Source of the DNA: Euglena gracilis
Lineage: Eukaryota > Euglenida > Euglenophyceae > Euglenales
Assembly (NCBI GenBank): GCA_039621445.1
Contig: CP154955.1
Coordinates: 58,211,804 to 58,275,803 of the forward strand
Direction of reading: 5' to 3'
Length of the DNA stretch: 64,000 bases
Made by a program: the position numbers and the translations under genes. Below the pieces are notes generated by a model that was not told the origin of the DNA, did not search any database, and saw only the letters and a program-made list of their open reading frames with translations. Of this stretch, positions 23,505 through 35,900 are shown in pieces. Positions within the stretch are counted from its first letter, which is position 1. Each line of letters begins with the position of its first letter.

Positions 23505-23738
23505 ATGAGGGAGTATGTGAAACGTAGATCCTTTTTACCCCCTTGGGGGCCCTTACTGTGGAGTTTGGATGGGGAAAAACCCCTCACCCCCAATACCGTT
23601 AATTCTTTGACAAAAGATCCAATTAAGAAATTTGGGATCCCAGTTTCGCACTGGGCTGCTCACTCTACAAGGGGGGTTGGAGTGTTTGTGCACTTGGCCA
23701 ATGGAAAAATTGCCAAGCCTTTTCAGCATAACATTTAA
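23505..23738 (+). pseudogene. Tyrosine recombinase C-terminus of the DIRS element
   Basis: A 77-codon frame ending in SHWAAHSTRGVGV. The H-S-T-R-G box is the H-x-x-R catalytic motif of tyrosine recombinases, in the form usual for DIRS elements. The upstream catalytic arginine and the nucleophilic tyrosine are not in this frame; the protein stops 20 residues after the box. It is an inactive fragment. Confidence 0.7.
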
Positions 23739-23825
23739 GTTTGGGTCCAGCGGAAAAGGTAGAAAAAATGTTCAATACAGCAGGGGGCGTGCGCAACGTC
23801 TCACCACCAGAGTGTGCGCAGCCCG

Positions 23826-24182
23826 AATATTCTGGCACTCCAAGGAAGGATGACCTTGGAGGAACGGACCATGAGGGCGAAGCAAAAGAGGGGGTGGGCC
23901 CACCCTCCCCAACCCCAAAAAACGCTCACCCCACGTCCCCCCCACATGGGGGGGGGAAACGTGCCCGCAAGCCAGAAAGGGGACCCCTCCGGCTCGCCTT
24001 CACCAAGAAGTTGCCGGAGACATCATGAACGCCAACTCCGGCAAACGCGCAGTAAGAAAGACCCCGCCAAAAGACAATCGCACAGCAAACCGGCAAAAGA
24101 CGCAGTACCTCGCCGCCCTCTTGTGCTTCGCCCTCATGTCCATTCCTCCCAAGTCATCCTTCCTGGAAGTGCCAGTTCTTCC
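23826..24182. repeat. Inverted pair of gag-like fragments
   Basis: The segment at 23831-23885 (CTCCAAGGAAGGATGACC and on) is repeated as reverse complement at 24118-24175, with about 230 bp between. Both encode the acidic RKDDLGG peptide of the gag-like frame. Related copies are at 19540-19600 (+) and 20540-20600 (-). Confidence 0.65.
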
Positions 24183-24199
24183 CCCTGGGAGTGCCAGCC

Positions 24200-25930
24200 C
24201 AGCGCGCCAGAGCAATCACAGCAAACCGCCGGCGAGACGTTTAGTCGGGAAAAAAAATGGATTTCTTCCGATTTTTTCCGTGTGGGGGAGGGGAGGGGCA
24301 GCCAGTCACTCCGAAAAAAACCACCAGTGACTAAATGATTGATGTAAACCGGGGGGGAGGGGGTCGTTCCAAATGGGGGGTTGAACAAAAAAAACGGCAA
24401 AAGTGGGCCAAAAATCGCGAAAGGTGGGCCAGAATGGACAAAAACGGGTTAAATTGGGAAAATGATAGTGATGATGACAATAATGGACAGAAAAACGCAA
24501 GCCAGGGAAGACCTGGTCCACCATTTCCCATGGACATAATTAGCTGACAAAAGGCAAAGTGGGCCCTGGTCGGCTCTGGTCGGAACCACAATTCATGGGG
24601 GCCTTAAAAATGATTGAATAAAAACGCACCTGGTCAGCCCTGGTTGGCTGTAGGTGCCTGGTTACTATTCAATTGGGATGTTTGATGCAAAAAAAAAAGC
24701 AGAAGAACACCTCACCAAGCCAATGAGGCATTCCATTCAAGAAAAAATTCGGCAGGATTCCTGAGACAGTTAACACCCCCTCCCTGGGCAGCAATATTAA
24801 AACTGAACAGGCAACGATCTAACGACAGTGACATCGGGAAAATCCCACCTGGGCACTCCTCTCGGCCGCCGGGAGGGGTCCCGGGCGAGGGGCGAGGCGG
24901 TGGTCCGGCTCTGCCGCCCCTCCGGAGTGGAGGAGCGCTGTGGGCGAGGGTGGGCCTTTGTGTAGCAGGAAGGCCGTGGTGTGTGTTCGGTGCTGGTGTG
25001 CATCCTTTGATGAACGTCCCCCGCACAAACTGAAACTTGGGTTTTTCTGAAAAATAACGCAGCATAGGGTGAGAGATTCTCCAGATTATTTGATTTGTGA
25101 CTTTCAGGCAGTGTCACTGGAATTATTCTTCTGGCCTTAAAAGAGGAGACCCAGCCAGCAAAGCTCCGAGGGCTTGTGTCACTGATGTGAAAATGGCAGG
25201 GAGGATGCGCATGCCTGACTCCAACAAGGGCCCCGCGGCAGGGCGAACAGTAGTGGGACGGTGTCCCACGGTTCGGTTGGCGGTGGCCCTGGGTGTGCTT
25301 GTCCACCCCCGGCAACAATGCCCGGATGCTCTGAGGACGGAACGCTTGGGACAAGACAATAATTGGCATTCAAGAATTTTTAACAGCATCCTGACTACCA
25401 CTTATAACCCCCCATCCTGCGCCCCCCCCCCCACCAGACCCAACCACCAAAACATGACTCATAGCGAGGAGAAAACGACAAGAAGCAAAAAAGCAAAAAT
25501 GTGCCAAAAATCACATGGTGTGGTGAAAAAAAACAGGTGTGGAGGGCACAAAAATGCCCAAAATACCTTGTTTTACCCCCTGGTGCAAAAAAGGGGGATT
25601 TTTGGACCTCTTTTGTCACCTCAACTGATAACCACCGGGGTTACAAATGGGGGGGGGGAAATCACTTTGAAAAGAAATGCGCAGCCAGTCCCGCCGACGA
25701 CCAAGGCCAATCTGTGACGGTGACCAATCTGCCAAACTGCGTGTCTGGTCCATGTGCCAACCTCCCCGCGCAAAGGAAATTATGACCTGAACCTGGGAAC
25801 CGACAGGTTGGGCAGCAAAGGGGACCTCCCCCCCCCCCCGAGCTCAACAAACACTAAAATTACAATCTAGACGGTCCGCATGCACTTTCCCCCTCTCGTG
25901 TCTGACACGCCTAAATATGGGACAACGCGG
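24200..25930. other. No gene recognised; two GC-rich islands
   Basis: GC-rich stretches at 24850-25020 and 25190-25350 have exon-like composition. ORFs on the minus strand there (24797-25369) are proline and arginine rich without a known domain. A CCAAAAATCACATGGTGTG block at 25504 recurs at 44541 within a P450 intron (with ATGCCCAAAATACCTTGTTTT following both), so at least 25420-25640 is a dispersed repeat. Confidence 0.4.
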
Positions 25931-25939
25931 TTGAGACGA

Positions 25940-26185
25940 GACCCGGGAAACTGTCTTGCCCGAGAACCTGTCAGGATCCTGCCTGGGAAACTGTCAGGGT
26001 CCCCAGTACCGGCCAACCTTTCAGGGTAGGAAACCTGTAAGGGTCATTTTTCGACTTTCTCTTGAAATGTCCTTGAGAATAAATTTCTCTTGAAATACCC
26101 AGGAAACTGTGGGTGTCCCAGACCAGAAACTGTCAGGGTCCTTGGTACCGGCCAATCTGTCAGCATGGGAAGTTGTCAGGGTCCC
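25940..26185 (+). repeat. Short interspersed GAAACTGTCAGGGTCC repeats
   Basis: The words AAACTGTCAGGGTCC and GTACCGGCCAA recur at about 25985, 26125 and 26175 in the same orientation. The repeat resumes after the inserted element at about 26500 (GGTCCCTAGTACCAG), which dates that insertion after the array formed. Confidence 0.6.
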
Positions 26186-26187
26186 TA

Positions 26188-26498
26188 GCATGCTTGTGCT
26201 TACCGACCGGGGGGGGGAGGGCGGTGGGTGGGTGCTACAGGGTGCCTTCCCCTAGCAGGCACCCCCCCCAGGGGGGTAGGGGTTCCGGGGGGGGGGGGGA
26301 CCCAGAAAATTTTCATTGAAAATGGCCTTTTCCGGGCCCCCGTCGCCGAAGGCGCCGGGGTCGGAGGGGGTGCCTGATATGGGCAGGCACCCCCAAAACC
26401 CTACCCCCCTGGAGGGGGGGGTCGGATCGGGTGCAATGGGGTGCCTGCCCCAGCACCCCCCCCCCCCCGTGGGGTAGGCACCCGATTAAGCACAAGCC
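26188..26498. mobile_element. Small non-autonomous inverted-repeat element
   Basis: Ends are GCTTGTGCTTA and its reverse complement TAAGCACAAGC. The interior is G/C-run rich and contains CAGAAAATTTTCATTGAAAATGG plus a GCGCCGAAGGCGCC-like hairpin. A diverged relative with the same CAGAAAATTTTCATTGAAAATGG core lies at 34576-34735 in a P450 intron. No ORF. It sits inside the repeat array 25940-26185, which continues on its far side. Confidence 0.6.
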
Positions 26499-26529
26499 TG
26501 GTCCCTAGTACCAGTCGACCTGTCAGGTG

Positions 26530-28150
26530 ACAGTTTTCCAGGGGGGGGGGGCAGAGGCATGGGCGATGGAAAAGTGTGGTTTTACAGGGGGTCATGGACA
26601 AGGTCAAGTCAAGGTGTCAAGGTGTGTGTGTCCATTGCAATTGAAGAAGAGTGCCGTTGCCCGGGGAGCCAAGGGGAAGATCACACCGCAACAGGGCCAT
26701 TGTGACACATTTATACCGGGACTGCAGGGCACGAATGCGTAGCTGGGAAATGTGGGGAATGTTGCCCCCCTTTTTCTCCAATGCCTGAGGTTCCGACTGG
26801 GAAACTGTAACCAGGGTGTGGTCTGGCACCCTTGGACCACAGGGGGAAATGCAAAGGCCCCTGTGCATTTTCAAAGACCAAATGGAGAGACCTGGTTTCC
26901 CACCACTCGGGGAATACAGCAATGTTTGTGGGGAGGGGTCCAGCACCACACAAATCTTACAGCTCCAAATGCATAAGAAATGTTGGCTCCTTTGCGTAAT
27001 TGTGCAAACGGTTCCTTTAAATCAAATCGAGCCCACTGGAAACCACCTCTCTCACCCCTCTGGAAATTTCCTAAATTAAAAAGGAGCCTGACACACTTCA
27101 TCCTGTATTGGAGGGGGAAAAAGAGGGCTGAGACAAACGCAGGGTTCAATGTTTGGGGTCAGGTTCAGCTGCAGAGCACCCGACAACAAACAATGCAATG
27201 CAATTTCATTATTTTACCATCTTACCATTTTTTTGTGTGTGTTGACACATATCCCTGAACCTCCCCATAAATAATACATTTTTCCTCCAGCCCAGAATTT
27301 TGGCTGTCAAATTGCCCTCCTGCCACATTCTTGATATCCCTTGGCCCAAAATCAAATCAAAAAGGGTCTGAAGACGCTTTTTTTGCGCTTTCGGTGGATG
27401 GACGTGCCATAATCACTTCCCCCCAAAGTCGACCTGTTTTGCCAGAGGATGGCCACTTTTTGGGGGTCCGAATGCTTTTGGGGCTTTCAACATGCATCAC
27501 CCTGGTTTGGAATTTTGGCTCCCAAATAGTATGCCCCTCCCGTTTTGCCGTTTTGGGCCCGTTTTGGGGCATTTGGGTCAGTTCTGGGTCAAAAACAGTC
27601 CAAAAAGTATCGAAAAAAAATGCCCAAAATCATGTTCTTTGGCCTCCGGCACCCGGAAAAAGTGTTTTCGAGCCGAAAATGAGCAGTCTTCGACCCCCCA
27701 GCCCCCGGTTTGGGCCTGAAACCTATGGACACAGCCACATTCCTAAAAAGGAATGTAAGCTGGCAAATCGTCGATTTCACTTTTGGGGGGGTGGGGGGTT
27801 GGACGGTTGGTCCCACCTGGAAACTGAAAAACTCCCAGAAAACTTTCGGTTTATGGACCGGCACAGCACCTGGCGACGGATGAATTTTTTTCGCTATTTT
27901 TGGAACCAAGGAGGGGGTGGTCTAAACATCTCCCCCTACCACCTTCCTCAAATCCGAAGGGCTTCCTATCATCCCTGGGGAGGTTGACTCCCCCTAGCAC
28001 TGATTTTTCCCCTGGCACCAAAAATCCTTCAATAAATCCAAAAAAAGGGAAAACCCATGCAGCTCTGGGGGCAGGTTTGCATATATTTTAGAGAGTGACA
28101 AAAATTTAAAATTCAGAATTTCCTCCAGAAAACAATACACAGCATCCACC
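26530..28150. other. No feature recognised
   Basis: Low-complexity and unique-looking sequence with only shadow ORFs. I see no domain, splice-bounded exon or clear repeat boundary. Confidence 0.45.
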
Positions 28151-28163
28151 AATCACCAAAAAG

Positions 28164-28226
28164 TAACACACACACACACACACAACGCATACACACACGC
28201 ACACAACACACACACACACACACACC
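28164..28226 (+). repeat. (CA)n microsatellite
   Basis: Nearly pure CA dinucleotides with a few interruptions (CGCA). Confidence 0.95.
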
Positions 28227-28546
28227 CGAGGACTACAGCTGGCTGCAGTCCTACTGCCTAGAGATGCCCTCGTGGCAGTGCATAGGGAGGCAATGAGATG
28301 GTGGAAAGAAGAGCAATGGGAGTCCTGGGCCAGCCCGAGCAGCAAATGAATCAAAATATACACACCACCCCGCCCCCAGATTTCATCGGGCAATCTGGTG
28401 GCCGACTTTTGGCCCCTCTGAACCACACAGGTTGCCTTGCATACCTACTACATACAAAACAAATACATCCTACGATCACACACAACTGCATACAAAGCGC
28501 ACCACTACGCCCACTACGTGCTTGCATGGACTGCTCAAAAAAAATA

Positions 28547-28610
28547 ATCAAAAAGTTGATTCCAACCCCCTGGGGGTCAGTTTCCCCCGGGTTGGAATCA
28601 ACTTTTTGAT
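28547..28610. repeat. Perfect 22-bp inverted repeat (hairpin)
   Basis: The left arm 28547-28568 (ATCAAAAAGTTGATTCCAAC and on) is matched without mismatch by 28589-28610, with a 20-bp G/C-rich centre. It could be a fold-back element or a hairpin transcript; no other evidence. Confidence 0.85.
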
Positions 28611-28619
28611 TTTGACTTT

Positions 28620-29900
28620 CGGTCACTCAAATGACCTCGTCATTGTAACCACTCGGGCCAAAACAAGATCAAGGCCAAAACAAAATCAAATAGAGCTTCA
28701 ACTTTGGGCCCAATAGGCTCCAACAGTCCATGACCAGCGAGAAAGGGTGGGGGTAAGCTAGGGGTTTATTTCTGGGAGGCGGTTTCAGGGTCCAGAACTT
28801 GCGATCACACCAAACAATCGGAATTAAACAAAAGCCCTTCACCGTGCAGCTTCTCCCCCCTCCCCAAACCTGAAAGATCTGGGGTGGATATTTCAAGTCA
28901 GATTTTGGGGAAAATTCTGATGTGCACAGCAACTGAAACTGTTTTCAGAGTGGGGCGGCTGAACAAGAAGCCGGCATGTTGGGTGCCCTCCCCACCAGGC
29001 CTAGGGTGGGGAGGGCACCAAACATGCCACCATGCAAGGAAACATTCCTCCACTGGCGACAAAAGAAATTTCGACCCAAAAATTAGCACCAGTGGAAAAA
29101 TGGGAAAGTTCCCCAACACGCACGGTAAGTGGGGGAATCGACCTCCCCACCACCACCCCAAGGCTTCCCCATCAACTTTTTGGACCCTCATATGATATGA
29201 GGAATCCTGGTATTCTTTTGGTGTGTCTTTTGGAGTTGGGATGAAAACAAGAACACCTGAATACGCCACCTGGGGGAAAATGTTCTGGAAACTGGGTTGG
29301 TTATCCAGTACACACCAACACACATCCATGAAATTGCACGTGCCTGCCATGATGTGTGTTCAGACACAGACAACCACAGCTCCAGGGCTGGGCGGTCGCC
29401 GGTGGCAGAGGTGTGGCTGTGCCAAAGTGCGCCACCCCAGGCCGCGCCACGCCCGGCCCGGGAGGGCAGCGCCTCGCGGCCCCCCAACGACCCGATGCAC
29501 ATGCCGCGACGGGCTGGCGGGTGGCAGCCAATGCCTGGCCAGCCCACCACTGCCTCTAAACCTCAAAGACTGTTAACACATACATGGCAAATAAGCTAAT
29601 TGAAAACTAAAACAGAATGCATCGGCCTAGGCTGGCCCAGCCCGTCGTTCAGCTGCAGGGGAATCAAAATAGCGAAACACAGAGCTTTCTAGAGGATTTA
29701 TCTTAGGTCCCCAATCTTTGATTGGCCACCATTTTGGAGATAATTTGAATTTTTCAATTTTTTCTGCCCCGAAATGGCCTAAAATGGCTCGATGGAAGGG
29801 TGAATAGAAGAGATACCTGGCTTGCACATTTCACAACTGGAAGGTAGCTCAATGAAAGGAAGGGTTTAAAGCAAAGAAAGGTTAAGCTGACAGGCAAACT
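28620..29900. other. Downstream flank of the P450 gene; GC-rich block without assignment
   Basis: A GC-rich block at 29385-29545 looks exon-like in composition but has no recognisable peptide in any frame. It may be a further 3' untranslated exon of the P450 gene, because a donor site lies at 29904-29909 on the minus strand, or part of a neighbouring gene. Confidence 0.3.
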
Positions 29901-29903
29901 GTC

Positions 29904-29965
29904 ACTTACCTTTCCCGTGCCTCCAGAGGCCAGCAAGCCAGCCTGTCGGCCCGGACCGGTCCAGA
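29904..29965 (-). other. 3' untranslated stretch with a consensus donor
   Basis: Downstream of the stop codon, GGGAAAG|GTAAGTGAC (donor at 29904-29909) is a near-perfect 5' splice site, suggesting a spliced 3' untranslated region. The partner acceptor was not located. Confidence 0.45.
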
Positions 29966-32900
29966 TTATGCCGTCGCAGCGATGGGCCGCAGCTTGATGA
30001 TGCAATCGTGGGGGTACACGGTGGGCAGGTACTTGAACTTCTGGCTGTCTGCAACATCCCGCTGCCCGGTTGGCAAATTAGGAATCACCCAAACAAATTG
30101 GGATTCAACCCCAAACCACATTAGGAATCGGGCCACACACCAATTGCCTACCTCATGTGGCCCCGCCCATTTGTAGGGCTTTCACGAATACCCAAAAAAA
30201 TCTTCTGGTGGAAAATACCACAAGTCCTGGGACGCAAAAAACCCATTTCCCAGGAGATAAGAGATGAGACACAGGGAAATGAACACTTCGGTAGACACCA
30301 AACAGACCCTTCCCCCTTTTAGGTCATGGGGGGGGGGCCAATTATCCGCCACCTGGCTGGGTGAAAAAATGGGCTGGCTGGCTGGACCCACAATTGTGAT
30401 CCCTGTTTGTATTTGCCGCCTGGTGGCAATTAGAGGAGGAACAGCAACGGGCACAGATTTCATGGCCACATAACCCACCCCCTCTGGGGTTGTTAAGCCC
30501 AAAATCATCTTTAAAGACCGCACAGGGGGGGGGGGGCACACCAGGGTTCGATATAAGGACAGGTGGGGGGGTGGTCCGGACCCCCCCCCTGCGGGCCAGG
30601 AGGGGGGGGGGGACACCCCCCCACCTAAACAGTGGCGCGGTCCAGGTGACCGAAAATTTTTGACCCCCAAAACGACCAAAAGTGCCATTTTGGGCACTTT
30701 TTGGGCAAAAATGTGCCAAAAATGCAAAAAAAAATTCGGCGAAAAGCGCCGGAGGAAAAAATTGACCCTTTGGGGGGGGGGGAGGGTCCCGGGTAACCCC
30801 CCCAGGGTCGGTCCGGACCCCCCTGGCAGGTGGGGGGGGGGGGGGGGGGTCCGGACCCCCCCCTGCGGGCCAGGAGGGGGCTCCCACCTAAACCATGTAC
30901 GCCCTCCTTATATCAAACCCTGGGGCACACCCACCAGCCGCCGGGGTACGCTCCGGGGACCCCAGAATCGGGCCATCTAATGGTATTTCCCAAAAATATT
31001 CGGCGCTTCGTGCTGAAACCCACAGCCAGACCTCTGGAATGGAATCCCCCTCCATGGGGAGTCTGGCCCCGGACCGACCCACCACCCGACTCTCCACCCC
31101 CCCCCCCCGGGACAAGGGGCAGTGACATGGGCGGGGGTGTACACCCGCTCCAGGTCATAGCTGGTCGCCATGATCGCCAGCATTGTTGGTGACAGGTCCC
31201 CTGCCCGTGGACGAGCTTTATTGCGTTTGAAAGAGAACACTGGTAAAATCTGTTGCCGTGGAAAAACTGTGTAAGACCCTGCAGGATTTGCAACCTGGCT
31301 GGCAGCTCATTAGTCCAAACTTGATTTGGACACGCTTCAAATGAACTAAATCAAAATACTCATTAACTTTTCGTCCCAACCTCCCCAGAGATCAAAACAA
31401 ATTTTCAACATCTTCATCTCCAAAATACAATTTGAGAAAATTGTCGTAGATTTTTTTAATTATCTCCGGCACGTATCACAAGCAGGCGGGCTTATTTGTG
31501 TGGGTGAAATCTCAAATTGCGTACTCAGAGCTTAACTTTTGTGTGTGGGAGTCCTGTCTTGGTGGGGTTGCAAACCGCCCTCAAAAATGCAAAGCATAAA
31601 TTTTTGGGATGTAAACATGCAAACTCTCTCTGCCCAGGTTGTACTTATCAATTTCGATGCTTATTTCGCAAATTTTCAATGGCGCGTGGGTTTTCTGTTA
31701 TGGTCCATATGACTGCGATTTGATTTGCTTGCGTTTTGATTTGACTTTGTTCAAAACGTTGCAAGCAATTGAAATGGGAAGGAACAATATTGATTTTTCT
31801 GATAAAGACCGCAACTCATAATTGAATCTCACATACAAATAATTTACCCGGCCTTCCCGCAAAATTATATTCTACAAACTAATTTTGTTCCAACAGTTTT
31901 CGTCATCTGAAACATGCAAACAATGCAAAACTGGACATAATGCAAAAAAGCAAAAAAAAACGCCCCCCACGCCATTCCTTGACTTGTTTGGAGTGTCTTT
32001 TTTGCAAAAACAAAATCTGTCCTGAGTCCCGGTCAGCAACCCACCAGTCAGGACGGTTGTTCAACGAACATATGATGCGCCCCCACACCATCAAAACACA
32101 TTTGGGCGCGCAGCAGTGTGGGGGAGGCTGGCCCGCCCATCCCCGGCAGGCCCCTGGGCGCCATCTGGTTTTGGGCGTACTCCTGTCCAGGGCAACGGTG
32201 GGGCCCCGCCCCAAACGGAATCCAATGCTTGGAGTGGATGGTTCCCTGCAGCACAAGAGCGGTGGGGGGTTGGGGGCTGTGTGGGTGGCAACCACAGCTT
32301 CCACTTCCAAACACACTGCATTGATGTGTGCGTGTGTGTGTGTGTGTGATAAATGAAATGTGTGACAGATTTCTGCAGGGTGGTCGAGAAAAAAATTCCT
32401 GTCCCAACAATGAACAATCCACAAAGAAAATGCGTGTCTGGATGGATGGATGGATGGATGGATGGATGGATGGACGGATATGTATGTACACATGTTTACT
32501 GTAAATATGTGTACATACGCATCCATGATGCAGTCATGCATATGCATGCATGCAAATATACATGCATACGCACAGGCATGCATGCATACATAACTGCATA
32601 CACAGATACATATATACGTTTGTGAATACATACATGCGTGCACACACGTACACAGATGCATTCATGCACATGTAAACCTCAGATTATTTACAGGTCGGAT
32701 GCCACAAATCCAGGGTAATCCATAAGGGACGGGAAGCGTTTTCTTCCCTTAAGAACACTTAAGGATCTTTCTTTTCCCTTAAAGACACCCCTGAATGACC
32801 GCCCATCATCCACGATGCTGCATCCCAGCTCGTTATTGAACCCACAAAAGCACTTCAGACCTGTCATGTTTGGCCAAAAGCCATCCCCTCCCTCCCCCTG

Positions 32901-35900
32901 CATTTTGCAAGGCCCAATCCGGACCAGGTTGGGCACGTTCTACCACTCGCCCAGATGAATGTGCCATCACAGCACAAACTAAGGGTATACCCACTAACCA
33001 CCACCCACCCGAATGCCCAATACATACAACCTACTTTAAATACTTTTGCGCACATGCAGGTTCCGACTTCGTCTCCCCCTCATTTTAGTGCCCCTTCGGA
33101 CCACTCAAGCCTCTGAAGTCATGGCCGTGAAAATTTAAAATCGTCAGGAGGAAGCGTGATTCTGCTTCCTCCTGGCCACTAAAAAATTTTCCGGTTTCTG
33201 TGTAACCCCCCCCAATTGTAACCCCCCCCAAATGATGCCCCCCCCCCCAAATAATAACCCCCCCTGAGGACCGACTTCGGCCGCCCAAATAATAAACCCC
33301 CTCTCTGGCAGGTGTGAAGGCAAAAGGAAAAAGGAGTCAAAAATCAGCAGAAATGTTGCAAAAAGCACCCATTTCTCAAAATAGCCCAAAAATGTATAAA
33401 AAAAGGTGGCCCTCAGATACTGTGGCTTTTGGCTCGATTTTGACTCCAAAAATTTTGCCTACCCCCCCCCCTAGTCGTACGACCGGGTTCCTGCAACCTG
33501 TGACCGGGGGGGGGGGGGGTCGTAACACCCCCATAACCTGCAACCTGTGACGGGGGGGTGGTCGTAAATGCGGGGGCGGTCATAGGTGAAATGGTGTTAA
33601 AATTTTTGTAACCTGCAACCTGTGACCGGGGGGGGGGGTCATAACACCCCATGACCTGCAACCTGTGACCGGGGGGTGGTCGTAAATGAGGGGTGGTCGT
33701 ACGACTAGGGGGGGGGGGGTAAATAATAAACCTCCCCAAATAATAAACCCTGCCTTGGACGCCGACTTCGAGTGTCCAAATAATAAACCGGGGGGTTTAT
33801 TATTTTGGGGTTTACACATTCTCCAAACCTCCGCCTGCCCCTCATTTCTGCTTCTTGACATCGAATAAGGAAGCGATTTTTGGCAATCTCCACTTCCCCT
33901 TCTCTTCCCGTCCTCACTAAACACCCATTTTGGGCCATTTTGCTTTTGTCGAAGTGCAGTAAAACTGGGCAGCAAAACGTTTCACCTGAAAACTTTGTGG
34001 ACTTTTCGCCGCTTTCAACTGAAAAAATTATTCCCCCTTTCGCTCATTTTGGCCTCTCATAGATATTCATTACCCAAAGCCAAAATGCAAGCTGAAACAG
34101 CCCAAATACAGCCTTTTCCACAAAAAAAAATTCTAAAATTTTTGGGGGGTCGGACGAAGCATTTTTCCGCTTTGCTTTTCCGACCTTCAAGCCTTCAAAA
34201 ACTTTTGGGCAACTGTCGCTGCTGAAGACATCCCCCACACACCAAAACACGGCCGGGCTCAATGCTGCTTGACTTTCAAGGAGCACATCGCCCAGAAGCA
34301 AACAATGCCGCAGCCGGAGGAGCACGCACCTCGTTGCGCTCCTTCGACCAGCGGTCCGGGTCGTACTTCTCGGGGTTGGGGAAGCCGTTCTCACTGGCCG
34401 CCATCAGGGAGCACGACACAAACGTCCCTTTCGCCCCCAGGCGGTGGCGGCTGTCATCGGGACGCGTCGCCCAAGATGAAGATACAACAGCCACCGAAGG
34501 GGAGCAGGGCGTCACTTAACGACCCTGGGAGGGGGCAGCCTTCTTTTTTCAACACCTGCCTTGCAGGCAGGCTTTTCTGTTACCGACCAGGGGGGGCCAT
34601 AGGGCAGGGTGCCTGCCCCTAGCAAGCACACACCCCCCGGGGGGGTCCGGGAGGGGGACACAGAAAATTTTCATTGAAAATGGTCTTTTTCGGGCCCCTG
34701 GCGCTGGGGCCGGAGGGTGGTGCCTGCCCACAGCCCCCCCCCCCCCCCCGGCTCCCCGACTTAGAGTGGGGGGGGGGGGTTCTGGGTAGTCGACCGACTA
34801 GTCGGTCGACTAGTTCACCGACTACTAGTCGACCGACTAGTCGGTGGGGGGAACTGGGTAGTCGGTCGACTAGTCGACCGACTAGCCACTCTAATGTACT
34901 AAAAGGGGGGGTCACCGACTTTTTAAGCCCCCCCCCCCCGCAAAAATTGTGTTGCCGAACCGTTTTGGAAGCGAATCCCTTTTGCTGCCCAACTGTCCCA
35001 GGGCCCCAAAATAACAAAATCCCCTGTGCTGCCGAACCGTTTTGGAAGCGAATCCCTTTTGCTGCCCAACTGTCCCAGGGCCCCAAAATAACAAAATCCC
35101 CTGTGCTGCCGAACCGTTTTGGAAGCGAGTCCCTTTTGCTGCTCAACTGTCCCAGGGCCCCAAAATAACAAAATCCCCTGTGCTGCCGAACCGTTTTGGA
35201 AGCGAATCCCTTTTGCTGCTCAACTGTCCCAGGGCCCCAAAATAACAAAATCCCCTGTGCTGCCGAACCGTTGTGGAAGCGAATCCCTTTTGCTGCTCAA
35301 CTGTCCCAGGGCCCCAAAATAACAAAATCCCTTGTGTAGCCGAACCGTTTTGGAAGCGAATCCCTTTTGCTGCCCAACTGTCCCAGGGCCCCAAAATAAC
35401 AAAATCCCTTGTGCTGCCGAACCGTTTTGGAAGCGAATCCCTTTTGCTGCTCAACTGTCCCAGGGCCCCAAAATAACAAAATCCCTTGTGTAGCCGAACC
35501 GTTTTGGAAGCGAATCCCTTTTGCTGCTCAACTGTCCCAGGGCCCCAAAATAACAAAATCCCTTGTGTAGCCGAACCGTTTTGGAAGCGAATCCCTTTTG
35601 CTGCTCAACTGTCCCAGGGCCCCAAAATAATAAAATCCCTTGTGCTGCCGAACTGTTTTGGAAGCGAATCCCTTTTGCTGCCCAACTGTCCCAGGGCCCC
35701 AAAATAACAAAATCCCCTGTGCTGCCGAACCGTTTTGGAAGCGAATCCCTTTTGCTGCTCAACTGTCCCAGGGCCCCAAAATAACAAAATCCCCTGTGCT
35801 GCCGAACCGTTTTGGAAGCGAGTCCCTTTTGCTGCTCAACTGTCCCAGGGCCCCAAAATAACAAAATCCCTTGTGCTGCCGAACCGTTTTGGAAGCGAAT

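Larger units (their letters stand above)
21060..23760 (+). mobile_element. Degenerate DIRS-like (tyrosine recombinase) retrotransposon
   Basis: In order on the plus strand are reverse transcriptase, RNase H, a linker typical of DIRS polyproteins and a tyrosine-recombinase C-terminus, spread over at least four frames by small indels. This domain order with a tyrosine recombinase in place of a DDE integrase defines the DIRS order. No intact terminal repeats were identified. The element is inactive as it stands. Confidence 0.75.

Noticed and set aside
24797-25369. 190-codon minus-strand ORF in a GC-rich island
   Set aside because: Arginine, proline and serine rich without motif; GC-rich sequence produces long frames by chance. 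An exon here cannot be excluded but is not supported.
31903-32661. 252-codon minus-strand ORF over the microsatellite cluster
   Set aside because: Most of it is translated (GGAT)n and (TG)n; only the neighbouring frame at 32152-32245 is the real P450 haem exon.
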